Shown: piece by piece, positions 49,755-60,000 of the stretch
Layout: each line of letters begins with the position of its first letter
Numbering within the stretch: the stretch's first letter is position 1
Assembly: GCA_020091685.1 (NCBI GenBank)
Contig: CM034599.1
Span: 5,922,836-5,986,835 of the forward strand
Length of the DNA: 64,000 nt
From: Lutjanus erythropterus
Taxonomy: Eukaryota > Chordata > Actinopteri > Lutjaniformes > Lutjanidae
Direction: 5' to 3'
Program-made: the position numbers and the translations under genes
Notes under the pieces: model-generated
Database searches by the model: none
What the model was told of the DNA's origin: nothing
The model's input: only the letters and a program-made list of their open reading frames with translations

Positions 49755-52700
49755 TCATGTCAGGGTGACTGCAGATATGAGAGCATCAATCTCCTGTATG
49801 GCTTTTGATGTTCTCTGAAGAGCTTCAGCGATGCAGCTCTCGTTCACCTCTTCATGAGTCACCTCTTCTTCTGCCGGGCTGCCTTCCAGTCCTGCGCATC
49901 GTTTCTCACTCCTGAGCAGGTGGTTGTTCTCCAGCAGAACTGGGCACACGATGTTAAAGAGCACATGATTTCCTCACCATTATCTCTGTGCAGTGACAGT
50001 GCATGAAACTACACCTAGGTCCTTATGCATGCATGCTCTGTATGAGCTAAGACTTCTTCTGTGCACACAAATGGTTTATTCCTCTCAAACCTGTTAAATG
50101 CACGTTAGTGAGCACTTCTCCTTTGCAGCTTTATCTTGTTTTATCTGTATTAGACACTGACCTATGGCTATTTCACACAGGGCCACAGATACCATTTTTT
50201 TGCAGGAAGGCAAAGTCATGACCTGCACCTCTCCTCCTCGTGTGTAAACCTAACCAACCAAACTAATTACAGCAACAAGTACTAGCCAATCAGACACAGA
50301 GTAGGGCAGGTCATGACTTTGCTCTCCTGGGGCCATAATGTTTTAGCCTTATTTTAAAGTTTTAATCTGTTTGTTTTTTTACATTATTTTAACCCTTAGA
50401 GTTCATTTTATTCTATTGACTTTTATTTGTTGGTTTTACACATTTTACTGACGTCATTTTTAGTCTTGCAGAATTTTATTTATTTTATGTCTGTGTTGTT
50501 TCAGTTTTGCTTTGTGATGCATGTGTTTATGAAAGATGCTATATAACTTGAGTTGAACAGACTACCTGATATGATTCCATAAATTAATGCCTACAGCCTC
50601 TTAGTGTCGTAATCTCAATGTTAAAGGATACAGTTGAATCGTTTTATCTTCTCCAGCTCTGCAGATACAAGATCTGACCTAAATTGAATGGAAATAAACA
50701 TTATATATAAGCTGTTAACACAGTATTCAGCACACAGTAATGATGTATCAGAGGAGTGATTGGACACTTACCGACTTTCTACTGTCTGTGTGACGTTCAC
50801 ATGCTGCTCAGCAGATACAGGATTGGACAGATTTCCTTCAATCGTTGCAGGTTTGGAAAAGTGTCTGCCCTGTAAAACAATTATAATTAATTTAAAAGCT
50901 CAAATACTGTAAATATCAACAGTTGTAGTATCATCAGCAGGGACTTTGACCTCTTGCAAGCAGCTGGGTGTGGCAGGAAGCTTCAGTGAGTGTTTGGCCT
51001 CGTTGTAGCAAGTGAGGATCCTGTAAAACAGAGATGTGACGGTCAGACAGGGACTGATGGCATAAAGTTGTCAAACTCATCAGACAGTGATGAAGCAGTG
51101 GTTTACTGTACCTGCCTGCACGACTCACAACAGAGCATATAGAGTACAGCTGCCCGGGTAAATCAGGTGGAAGGTTGTTCAGATGGTACGTCACCTCCTT
51201 CACCTGTGAGCAACACACAATAATCAGCTGTTGTGCTTTTATGACGAGATGCAAATAATTTAATGTCTGTTTGGTTTTGTATTTTTGCTCCAATACTATT
51301 TCAAATATAGTAGTTAAGACTGAATGACACTTATATGATATGAGACTGAAATTTACCCGCCCTGACTGGAGCTCAGGTTTATGATGAGTAAAATAGGTGC
51401 TGAGGACACCGTTGGATCGGATGACTGATCCATCTCCCGGGGAAACTTCTACGACTGGGACAACTCCACTCAGTATCCTACATACAAGTAGAGACACAGT
51501 TACACCGCAGCTGTTAATATTACGTATTTCTACCTCTTCTTAAATAAGAATGGTTGACGGTTAACTTATGCGATTTTCAGTCTGTACCCTATTTTTCTAT
51601 GTCTTTGTGTCTATGTGACTAATGTGGACAACCATTTTATAAATCGGTCCAGCAGTGAGCAAGACCACTGCAGCAAGCAGCCACGAAACAGGCTGCAATG
51701 TGATCGATCCTTATGGGCAATTGTGCCCATCATGTGTTATAGATTTTAAGTTGTGTACTTATAATATTCCAAATGTTTCCAACAATGGAGGAGGGTTTTG
51801 TTAGCTTTTTAGCTAGCTAGTACACAATGCAACATCTTATTAAAAAGGAACCTCTTTTTTTATACTTACTAGGTCTTAACCACCCTCAGATTTATTTTTC
51901 ATTTATTTTATATAACTTTGGTTAAGCAAGCATCTCCATATTGCTTAAACTCTTTTCAATTTCAGTTTACATCAATAAACCTAATTTTAAATCTGGATTT
52001 ACTCAGTTTAAACCAAGTTTTACTAAACTATGATTAGGACGAATCTTAGACAAAATAAATCTCTGTTGATGCAACCCAGTCTTAGAATAACAATCTGAGT
52101 CAATTACCAATAAGGATGGTAGGAGGCAGACTGTTTCCCTTTCTGGTGATTTATTTATTTAGTTATTTTTGAACATCAAATCTAAACAACTTTTGATGCA
52201 TCTTGTTGTTTCAAGGTCCTTGTTAACCTTGAAAACCTGCACACCTACCTGTACGTGACTCCATGACACCACATCACTTTTACAAGCTCTGTTGGAAGAT
52301 CTTCTGAATGTTCGTTTTTGGCCGGGGGGTCTTTAACCTTCCACCTTAAATACACAAGTAAAGAGGTTTAAGTCAGTCAGTCAACATTATTAAGTAGTGC
52401 TCCACGTGTCTGTTATTTACTCAAGTAAAATGATGATTCAACCTGTGCCAGTGAGGTGATGGACACGTGAGAGGCAGCGCCTGAGGAAGAGGAGACCTTC
52501 TTTCCAGGACAGACATGTCTGACATGTTTATACTCCTGTGTGCCTGTGTGAGATCACCGCCTCCCGCTGCTTCAACCTCTTCAGCCGTAGAGAGACGAGC
52601 CGCCCAGAGACGGCGAGCCAGAGAGAGAGGGTAGCACCAGGCGGGGGGGACAGAGCTGCAGGAGTGATGCTGGACCACTGTGGTGGACTGGTACACCCCC

Positions 52701-54933
52701 TCTGACTGGGAAGAGAAGAGACGTCAAATATTTAACATGTTAACATGCTAACTGGAACCAAACAGAGTTCTTTAAGAACCCTGTTTTTATAAAGATTCCA
52801 CTCAGAACATGAAAGGTCCTACAGAGAAGTATTTTATGGTGCAGTGGTTCCATCCAGAAGCTTTCCACCTTCCCACTTGCTGCTACGAAGAACCCCTTTA
52901 TATTTCAAGGATTTCTTGTGGAACCTACTCCGGGTGCTCTGCCAAGAATCCTTTACATTCAAAAGCTTTCATGTAGAACCCACCCAGAGAATCCTTCTAC
53001 ATTTCAAGGATTTCATCTAGAACGTACCCTGGGTGACCTAAAAATCTGTTTTATAAGGGTTTCACCTATAACTGTGGTTCTACAGAGAATCCTTTTATGG
53101 TGCAATGGTTCTAACCAGATCCCTTTCTTGGGGTTCCATCCAGAAACTGTCTACCTTCTATGGGTACTAACAAGAACATAGCCAAAAAACAAGAACCCTT
53201 TTGCATTCCAATGCTTTCATACAGAACCCACCCAGGGTGTTCTGCTGAGAACTTTTTTACATTCCAAGAATTTTACTAGATCCCACCCAGGGGTTTTTAC
53301 CAAAAACGTTTCTATATCCTATGGGTTTTAACCTAACCCATGCAGGGAAACCCACCCAGAGTATTCTAATGAGAACCCTTTTAAATTCCATTCCAGTTCA
53401 TATAGAACTCACCCAGTGAGACCTAAAACCCACGCCACATTGTGACACCTATTCTTCTGAGGGTTCTACGAAGAACCATATTGCTGTGATCATCCATCAT
53501 TATAACAATCTATGTTACAATTACAGTTACAGTAATTGCAGTAAATACAGTAAGTTTAAACTGAGAAAACATCTTCGAGCAGTTACACTTTTCAACAATC
53601 CTCCAAGAACTCTTGGTTGCCCTCCAGGAAGAACCCTTTTGGAACCCTTATTTCAAATAGTGTAAGAGATATTACCTTCAACTGAGCACTGCTGGTAATC
53701 CGAGGAGAGCAAGACCTCGATCTAACAGACTCATTCCTCCTGCCTCCTCTGCTCTGATGAAGCTCTTCGGTCTCATTGTTGGTGGAGTGACAGAACTGAC
53801 TGCCTGACCTGCTGTCAGAGTCTCTGTTGACGCCCTGCACGCTGCAGTGCTGCTTCTGAGTCCGACTGAGACTGCATGGGAACTCGGTGGAAAATTCTTC
53901 ACCTGAGGGCGACAGCGTCAATGCAGCTCCCCCTTCCTCTGACCTGATGATGGTCTCACCTCCAGGTCCGAGCTCAGCATCACAGGAGGACAAGTCAGGC
54001 CACCGCACATTTGGATCAATGCTGAAAAAAGGCTGCAGGAGGAAATGCAAAAGACAAATATGCTGATATCATTTTTAAAACATGATCAGAAGGACTGATA
54101 GTGGGCTGGGAGAAATCTCTATATACCCTCTTGTGGTCAGCAGGGATGACTTCCTCTGGCAGATACGGTCGACTTGCATATTTGTTCCTAAATGCCAACG
54201 CAGTCACCATCAACTCCTGTAAAATGACATCATAACTTTGAATATGAATGCATTTTGAAAGCAGAGGATAACCAATCAGTGTACATTTATCCCAGCAGCC
54301 TATAGCAAGTGGTGAAATACAACTAAGCACATTTACTCAGGTACAGTTTTGAAGTACATGTGCTTTACCTGGAAATTTCCATTTTATGCTACGAGGCAAA
54401 TATTGTACAACCCCATTTCCAAACAATTTGAGACGCTGTGTAAAATCTAGATAAAAACAGAATGCAATGATTTGCAAATCCTTTATGACTTTCATTCAGT
54501 TGAATACAGTACAAAGACAAGGTATTAAATATTCAAACGGGTTAGCTGAGAATCCAGAAAAATCTCTGCATGTAAGGGGAAAAGACAAGAATATATATTT
54601 CTTTCTCTGTGGGAACAAACCACTTAACCATAGTATTTTTTTTTAGGTTTATTATTCATCTTAAAATCCCCGGTAGGCAAACACTGACTGACAACAGCTT
54701 CAAACCATTTCTAAAGAAAATGTGTCCACCTTGTACTTGCTGATGGTGAATCTGGTCCTCTGTCGGACTCTCTCCGGGGGCTGCAGAGGATGACCGGACG
54801 GCTCTGTGCGTTTTTCCAGCATGAATTCACATCCACACGGTGACAGCTGTAACCAGGCTCCGTTACCGTAACGAACATCCACCGACTCGTCCTCGTACAT
54901 GATCATTAAACTGACACTGGCGCTGGTTTCCAT
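49755..54933 (-). CDS. c5orf34: C5orf34 homologue, conserved vertebrate protein of unclear function (11 exons)
   Basis: Exons on the - strand: 54730-54933, 54127-54216, 53676-54032, 52443-52699, 52249-52344, 51357-51477, 51112-51203, 50951-51020, 50772-50869, 50632-50678, 49755-49939. They sum to 1617 nt (538 residues; the human protein, from memory, is about 640), in frame with GT-AG junctions. The N-terminus [19 protein letters not shown], the [14 protein letters not shown] block, [15 protein letters not shown], the middle [39 protein letters not shown] and the C-terminal [10 protein letters not shown] all match the human C5orf34 pattern I recall. The longest exon (53676-54032) is Ser-rich and poorly conserved. 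Role in the cell is not established to my knowledge. Confidence 0.88.
49940..50631 (-). other. c5orf34 intron 10 (692 bp) with inverted repeat
   Basis: A perfect 17-bp inverted repeat, gcaaagtcatgacctgc at 50210-50226 and its complement at 50306-50322, extends imperfectly (cagga(a/g)) on the outer sides. The pattern fits a small MITE. Nothing coding seen. Confidence 0.65.
51478..52248 (-). other. c5orf34 intron 5 (771 bp)
   Basis: A+T-rich intron. A patch at 51980-52060 (aatctggatttactcagttt, aaaccaagttttac) resembles words in the npc1l1 intron at 1000-1350, probably an old interspersed repeat. Confidence 0.5.
52760..53660. repeat. Degenerate agaacccttttta / ggttcta repeat in c5orf34 intron
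   Basis: About 900 bp of imperfect 25-60 base units with words such as gaagaacccctttata, gagaatccttttat, agaacccacccagggtg, tttcatctagaac and gggttctacgaagaacc. It belongs to the same word family as 43640-44145. It fills the intron between exons 3 and 4. Confidence 0.75.
54217..54729 (-). other. c5orf34 intron 1 with interspersed-repeat relics
   Basis: 54310-54410 has the tacttaag-type repeat words (ctaagcacatttactcagg, gtacatgtgctttacctgg, tttccattttatgctac). 54411-54530 has acaaccccatttccaaacaa, gacgctgtgtaaaatc, and acagaatgcaatgatttgca, words of a very common fish DNA-transposon-derived repeat. Confidence 0.65.
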
Positions 54934-55330
54934 CGTTAGATCTTAAGATGGGACCAACCATTCCTTTCCTGCGCTGTAGACACGCTGAAACTCAAAACAA
55001 AGTGACGCGTCGACAACGTCATCACTTGGGGACGTTTGCGCGCTCATGGCGCGAGGGAGCGCGCCTGTGGAGGCGTCCCAAGGTTGCCTGTTATTCGGTA
55101 AATTCGTCTCCTCCACTTGCTTCCCTCCCACCGAGGATTCACGAACGCGAGGAAACGATGCGAGGAGACAGGACACGAGGAAATCTGTGAGACGTCCTTC
55201 CCTCTGAAGCGTCACGTGAAGCGACGTCCGTTTGTGATGACGGCGGCAACCGATCACAGCTGGATCGGCTTGAACAGCTGTACAGACTTCTGATGGAGTT
55301 TGTGTGGCCACTTGTGCGTTATATATCAAT
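54934..55330 (-). promoter_or_regulatory. c5orf34 promoter region, CpG-rich
   Basis: CG-rich sequence upstream of the ATG, with gcgcgctcatggcgcgag at about 55038-55055 and several cg-dense patches to 55250. The open frames on both strands here lack family resemblance and lie where a promoter is expected. Confidence 0.55.
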
Positions 55331-55755
55331 ATAACTCACAATTAAGACTCACATTTATCATCAGTGACAGAAGCAAGCCTCTTAGCCTCTTACCTCTTTA
55401 ACACTTAAAGAACAACATGCATTCTGCATTTGTACTGTGCCTGTGAATGAATTTATGTTATTTATTCATTATTTGCACCTGTGTTTACCGACAATCTGGT
55501 CATGAATTAATTATTGAATTACTTAGACTATGACTGAGTTTGTATTTTGAACATTAGAAATCATTAAAAGAAAAATGTGCCTGGTAAATGAAAATTGTTT
55601 GTTGTGATTTTTTTTAATGATGAGCGGACCGGCTCTGAGTTCGTCGGCACCACCTGAACCATTTATTTTCTCAGAATTCAGAACATAGTCTCTGGTGGTT
55701 TCTTTTTTTGTAAATTGCATTTAAGTCTGGGTGTTTTCCTCACTGATCTACTTTA

Positions 55756-56030
55756 ATGATTAGAGAAGGTACCGCAGACTTTTCCCTGCGCGCAGCTCCT
55801 GTGCCAAGTGCGCAATTGCGCACCGCTTCTCTCACTGCGGTCAAGCCAGCCGTCTCTCGATTTTTGCAAAGTCAAGCCAGCCGCTCCAACATTTCAAGTG
55901 CTCCCGTATCGCAGACTTTATGGCAAATACACGGAGGCGGTTGAGAAAGTCAGCGATGCGGATGCTACAGCGTGGACCAACTTCGGGTTTTCAAAATAAA
56001 ATGTGGGTTATTGAAAGCCAATAAAGAGAC
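55756..56030 (+). pseudogene. Possible small retrocopy or exon, unassigned
   Basis: Two overlapping open frames: one starting at 55756 with an Arg/Ser/Ala-rich stretch (AVKPAVSRFLQSQASRS) resembling a mitochondrial targeting sequence, the other ending RRLYGKYTEAVEKVSDADA...NFGFSK with stop TAA at 55997-55999. AATAAA follows immediately at 55995-56000 and again at 56020-56025. A frame change between them would fit a decayed copy of a small gene. I do not recognise the parent, and chance is possible. Confidence 0.3.
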
Positions 56031-56695
56031 GTTTCAGTATGATCCTGCACTGGTTTTGAGTCATTAGGTCACATGAACTGGAAGCTATTGAGCTAAAATA
56101 CCATTTCAAAAATTTATATTAAAAAAATATGAGGTTTAAACTCCAATAAAAAGAAGTGTTTCCGAAACAGCCAATGTAGTAGGCAAAGTCCCTTACAGAG
56201 AACAAGAATGACACAACCTTCTCTGATTCTGGTGATGCAAATATGTCATGTGATACAATAAACACATACATACTTGTGTCTCATAAATCAGAGGTATATT
56301 TCACTCATCTCTTATTACAATTTACTAATGAATAATTTTTACATCATTTTACATCATAACAAAAAGCATGAATGGCTTGAAAAGTTTGGTGCTTGATTTA
56401 AAGGACGTGCATAGCCTCATTTACAACAGAGATTGGTTTTCAAATTAAAGACTATCCACTTGAGAATATTGTTAAAATTGTAAGCTGTATTCTAAATGTT
56501 GCAGAGGAGAAAGTGGTCTCCATGCTTGTGTCTATATTACTGAAACTGTAAAACAAGAAACACGAAGTTGAACGGACGGCTTCATTTTATACAACGTAGT
56601 CTTGCAGCAGGTCAAATCCACCACTTCCGTTTCTGATCTTTCACAATAAGAGCCACAGATATAGGCTTAAAACTCAAACGCCATTTCTCTGAGTG

Positions 56696-56812
56696 TGCGC
56701 ATGCGCGTGTTCGAGTGACACGCCACGTGACGTCACATCGAATATTTGGCTCAACGGTCCTTGTGACGTCATCAAACGCTTTGTGACGTCACTCACCCAG
56801 AACATATAAATA
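56696..56812 (+). promoter_or_regulatory. Compact promoter: NRF1-like site, three CREs and a TATA box
   Basis: TGCGCATGCGCG at 56696-56707 matches the NRF1 palindrome. Perfect TGACGTCA (CREB/ATF site) occurs at 56728-56735, 56764-56771 and 56784-56791. TATAAATA follows at 56805-56812. This predicts a start site near 56835, giving a ~215-nt leader without an ATG before the gene at 57052. Confidence 0.85.
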
Positions 56813-57051
56813 CTTCTTGAAACCAAGGGACAGGCTTTTTGATCCAAAGAAGTTGAGGCAACGCTATTTTCTTAGAATTTCAAAATATCATTCTGAAACC
56901 ACTGTTTACCGATAGACACACTGATAATTAAATCTTACTGGACACAGTTAACAGTCAACAGACAGTTCCAATACCGCTGATTTAAAAAAAGCGGCGAAGA
57001 GTAACACTTTTAAAAAAAAATTATATTAAGTTTCAAACAAAAAACGAAAAT

Positions 57052-60000
57052 ATGTCTGAAACAGACCAATCCCACTCCCAGATAGGCGACATCCTGCTCG
57101 TAATACCAGAGCATCTTCTGCCCATAGTGTACAAATATTTTGACAGAATCTCTGCAGCACAGTGGAACTTGTTAGCTGCGGGGACATGCGACTCAGACAC
57201 AGAGGCAACACTGGTTGATATGTTCACTGAAATTGTACAGACAATCTCTGCGCAAGTTCTGAGATATGTCCTTCCACTATTTCAGGAACGCATGTTAAAC
57301 CGTGCATCTGGTACAAGTGACGTTTTAGTTCTCCCTGATCTGGAAGTCTCCATTGACGAGACTTTTGCTGATGCTTTTCAGGTCCAACAGGAAAAATGTG
57401 AGAGTGCAGAAAAACTGACAGAACTGGTGAGGACTGAGATTTTAGAAAAGGTGATTTCTCTTGTGTCTGTGGCCACTGGGGAATCATTTTTGCCAAGGGA
57501 GCCTGCCATTTTTGTCTCTAGCTCCACGTTCAGTATAATGTCTCTTCGAGACATGGTGCGTCATGCTACCACATGTCTGAAGACATATTTAGGTAAATTG
57601 AACTCTCAGTGCCTGGGACTGCAGCCAGAAAGCACAGAATTTTCCCCACACGAGAGCACAGAATCTGGAGAACAGTACACGGAAAGATGTAAATCATCTC
57701 AGAGTGTAAAATCTAAGAACTCTCAATCTGAGAGAAATACCCCAGAAATGAAAGGAACACAGACACCTGGATCATGTGACAGCATAAAATCTAAATTCTC
57801 TGTCCCCTCAGTAACTGAAGCTGTGAGTGATATCCTCACCAAATGGTCCAGCGATACAGTGGACACCAAAGCAAAGACTGGCAAAGCTTTGGTGTCTCTC
57901 AGCCCCTCTCCAAATACTCATGATCTAGCAGTTGAAATTGTCAATGATATAATTGATGGCCTTCATTATCCTGACTTTGGAGATGTAGCTGAATGCAGTG
58001 AGACAAGTACCTCACAGAGACCTCATTTTAATTTAGAGATAGTACTTAACAAGGTGAAAGACTTTTTTGCCACACATGCCACACCTAAAGAAGACACCAC
58101 CAACATCAGGTTTTCCAGGTTTGTCAAAAAACAGTTTGAAAAAACAGTGGCAGAGTTGAAGAGCTTATTTGCGACAAATAAATCCAATTTCCTTGTGAGT
58201 CTCAAACAGAGTTCAGAAGAGAAAATCTATGTTGAAAACCCTTTACCAGAATCCCCAAGGCCCACATCTGCTTGCAGTCAGACCAGCAAAAGATCTTCTC
58301 CTCTAGATTTTGAGACCATTAAAAGCGAGGTAGAGGCCATATGCGATGAATTAAAACTAACAAAGAAACAGTCAACACATTCCACAAAAATACCAAATTG
58401 CATCATGTCCAGTGGCAAGATAAGGAAGTTTGCAAAGGAACTGACTGATAAAATGTATGATCATATGATATGTAGCCAGACATATCACCGTCCCTCAGTT
58501 CCAGATGGCAAAAGTCTCTCAGACTCTGTCATCTGTCAGCTCAGGTTGAGGGAACATGCCACTCTACACCACTTTTCTCCTGAAGTTCTGTACGCCATGA
58601 CAGAGGATGCAGTTGTAAAGTTCTTGCAGCACGTGTTTCTCTGGATGGAAAACGAGCCTTCATATGAGACAAGTCACAGTGATGAAGTGTTGGGTGTGCT
58701 AACCGACATTGAAGACCTTATCACAACAACCCTACAAGAAGAAAACACTGGGCCTGAGCCCCCTGAAGCCAGCGACAACCAGACAACAGCACGCTCTCTT
58801 TCAAGTTATCCATCACCTAGTGATGCCACACTGATTACAATCAGTGATGATGAGAGTGATGGCTTGAATGTCAGGGTCCATAATGATAGTCAGCTGTTGA
58901 TGAGACGGGAGTTTGAGGAGGCTACGGACAATATCATCCTCCCCCCAGAGGATTCTCGCACCATAGTGAACAAGTATTTTAACAGAATCTCTGTAACACA
59001 GTGGAGCTTGTTAGCTGCGGGGACACGCGATGTAGAAACAGAGGCAACACTGGCTGATATGTTGATTGAAATCATACAGACACACTCTGCAGGTGTCCTG
59101 GCAATGGTTCGTGAACGGATGTGCAGGAGTAATTCTCAGGCTGATGTGAGCAAAGCCTTGGAGAACCTCAACATTCGACTAGGAGTCTCCTTCAGTGATA
59201 GCTTTGCTGATGCTCTTCATGTCCCACAGGAAAAATGTGAGAGTGCAGAAAAGCTGACAGAAATGGTGGAGAGGGAGATTTCTCAGAAGGTGACCTCTCT
59301 TGTGTCTGTTGCCACCAAGACTTCTGTTTTGCCAGAAGAGCCTGCTGTGTTTGTTTCTAGCTCCATGTCGAGCTCAACAGCTCTTAGTAGCATGGTGTTA
59401 CAAGCTATCGCATGTCTAAAGAAGTATTTAAGTAAACTGTGTTGTCATCCAAAAAGCACAGATTTTGCAATAGAAATCTCAAAGCCAGAAGAACCAGAGC
59501 GGGGTGAATCACATCAGAGCATAAAATCCAAGATCTCTGTCATCTCAGTGACAAAAGCTGTGAGTGACATTCTCACCAAATGGTCCACTGATAGACCAGA
59601 CCTCATAACAGAGGCTAACAATGATACTATTCCTGTCAGCACCGGCCTGGATGCTGAGTTTATAGCAAGTGAAATTGCCAATGATATAATTGATGACCTG
59701 CATTCTCCTGACTTAAAAGATATCGCTGGATGCAGTGACAACAGCACTTCAACGGGACCTCAGTTTAATCTGGGAAAAACAGTGAGCAAGGTGAAGGACT
59801 TTTTTACTTCACAAGCTGGACATGAAGAAGACACTGCCCATAGCAGTCAAATATTTAACAAACACAGCTTTTCTGAATTTCTCAAAAACCAGCATGAAAA
59901 AACATTGGGGGAGCTGAAGAACACATTTATGAAAGAAGACGCCACCTACATTGTGAGTCTCGAACCGGCTTCAGAGAAGGATGGCTGTGCTGAAGCCATT

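Noticed and set aside
54943-55329. 128-codon open frame on the - strand upstream of c5orf34
   Set aside because: Falls in the CpG-rich promoter region, ends before the c5orf34 start, and resembles no known protein.
56961-57000. Small hairpin (ccgct...agcgg) in the leader of the unassigned gene
   Set aside because: Only five base pairs; too weak to claim a regulatory structure.
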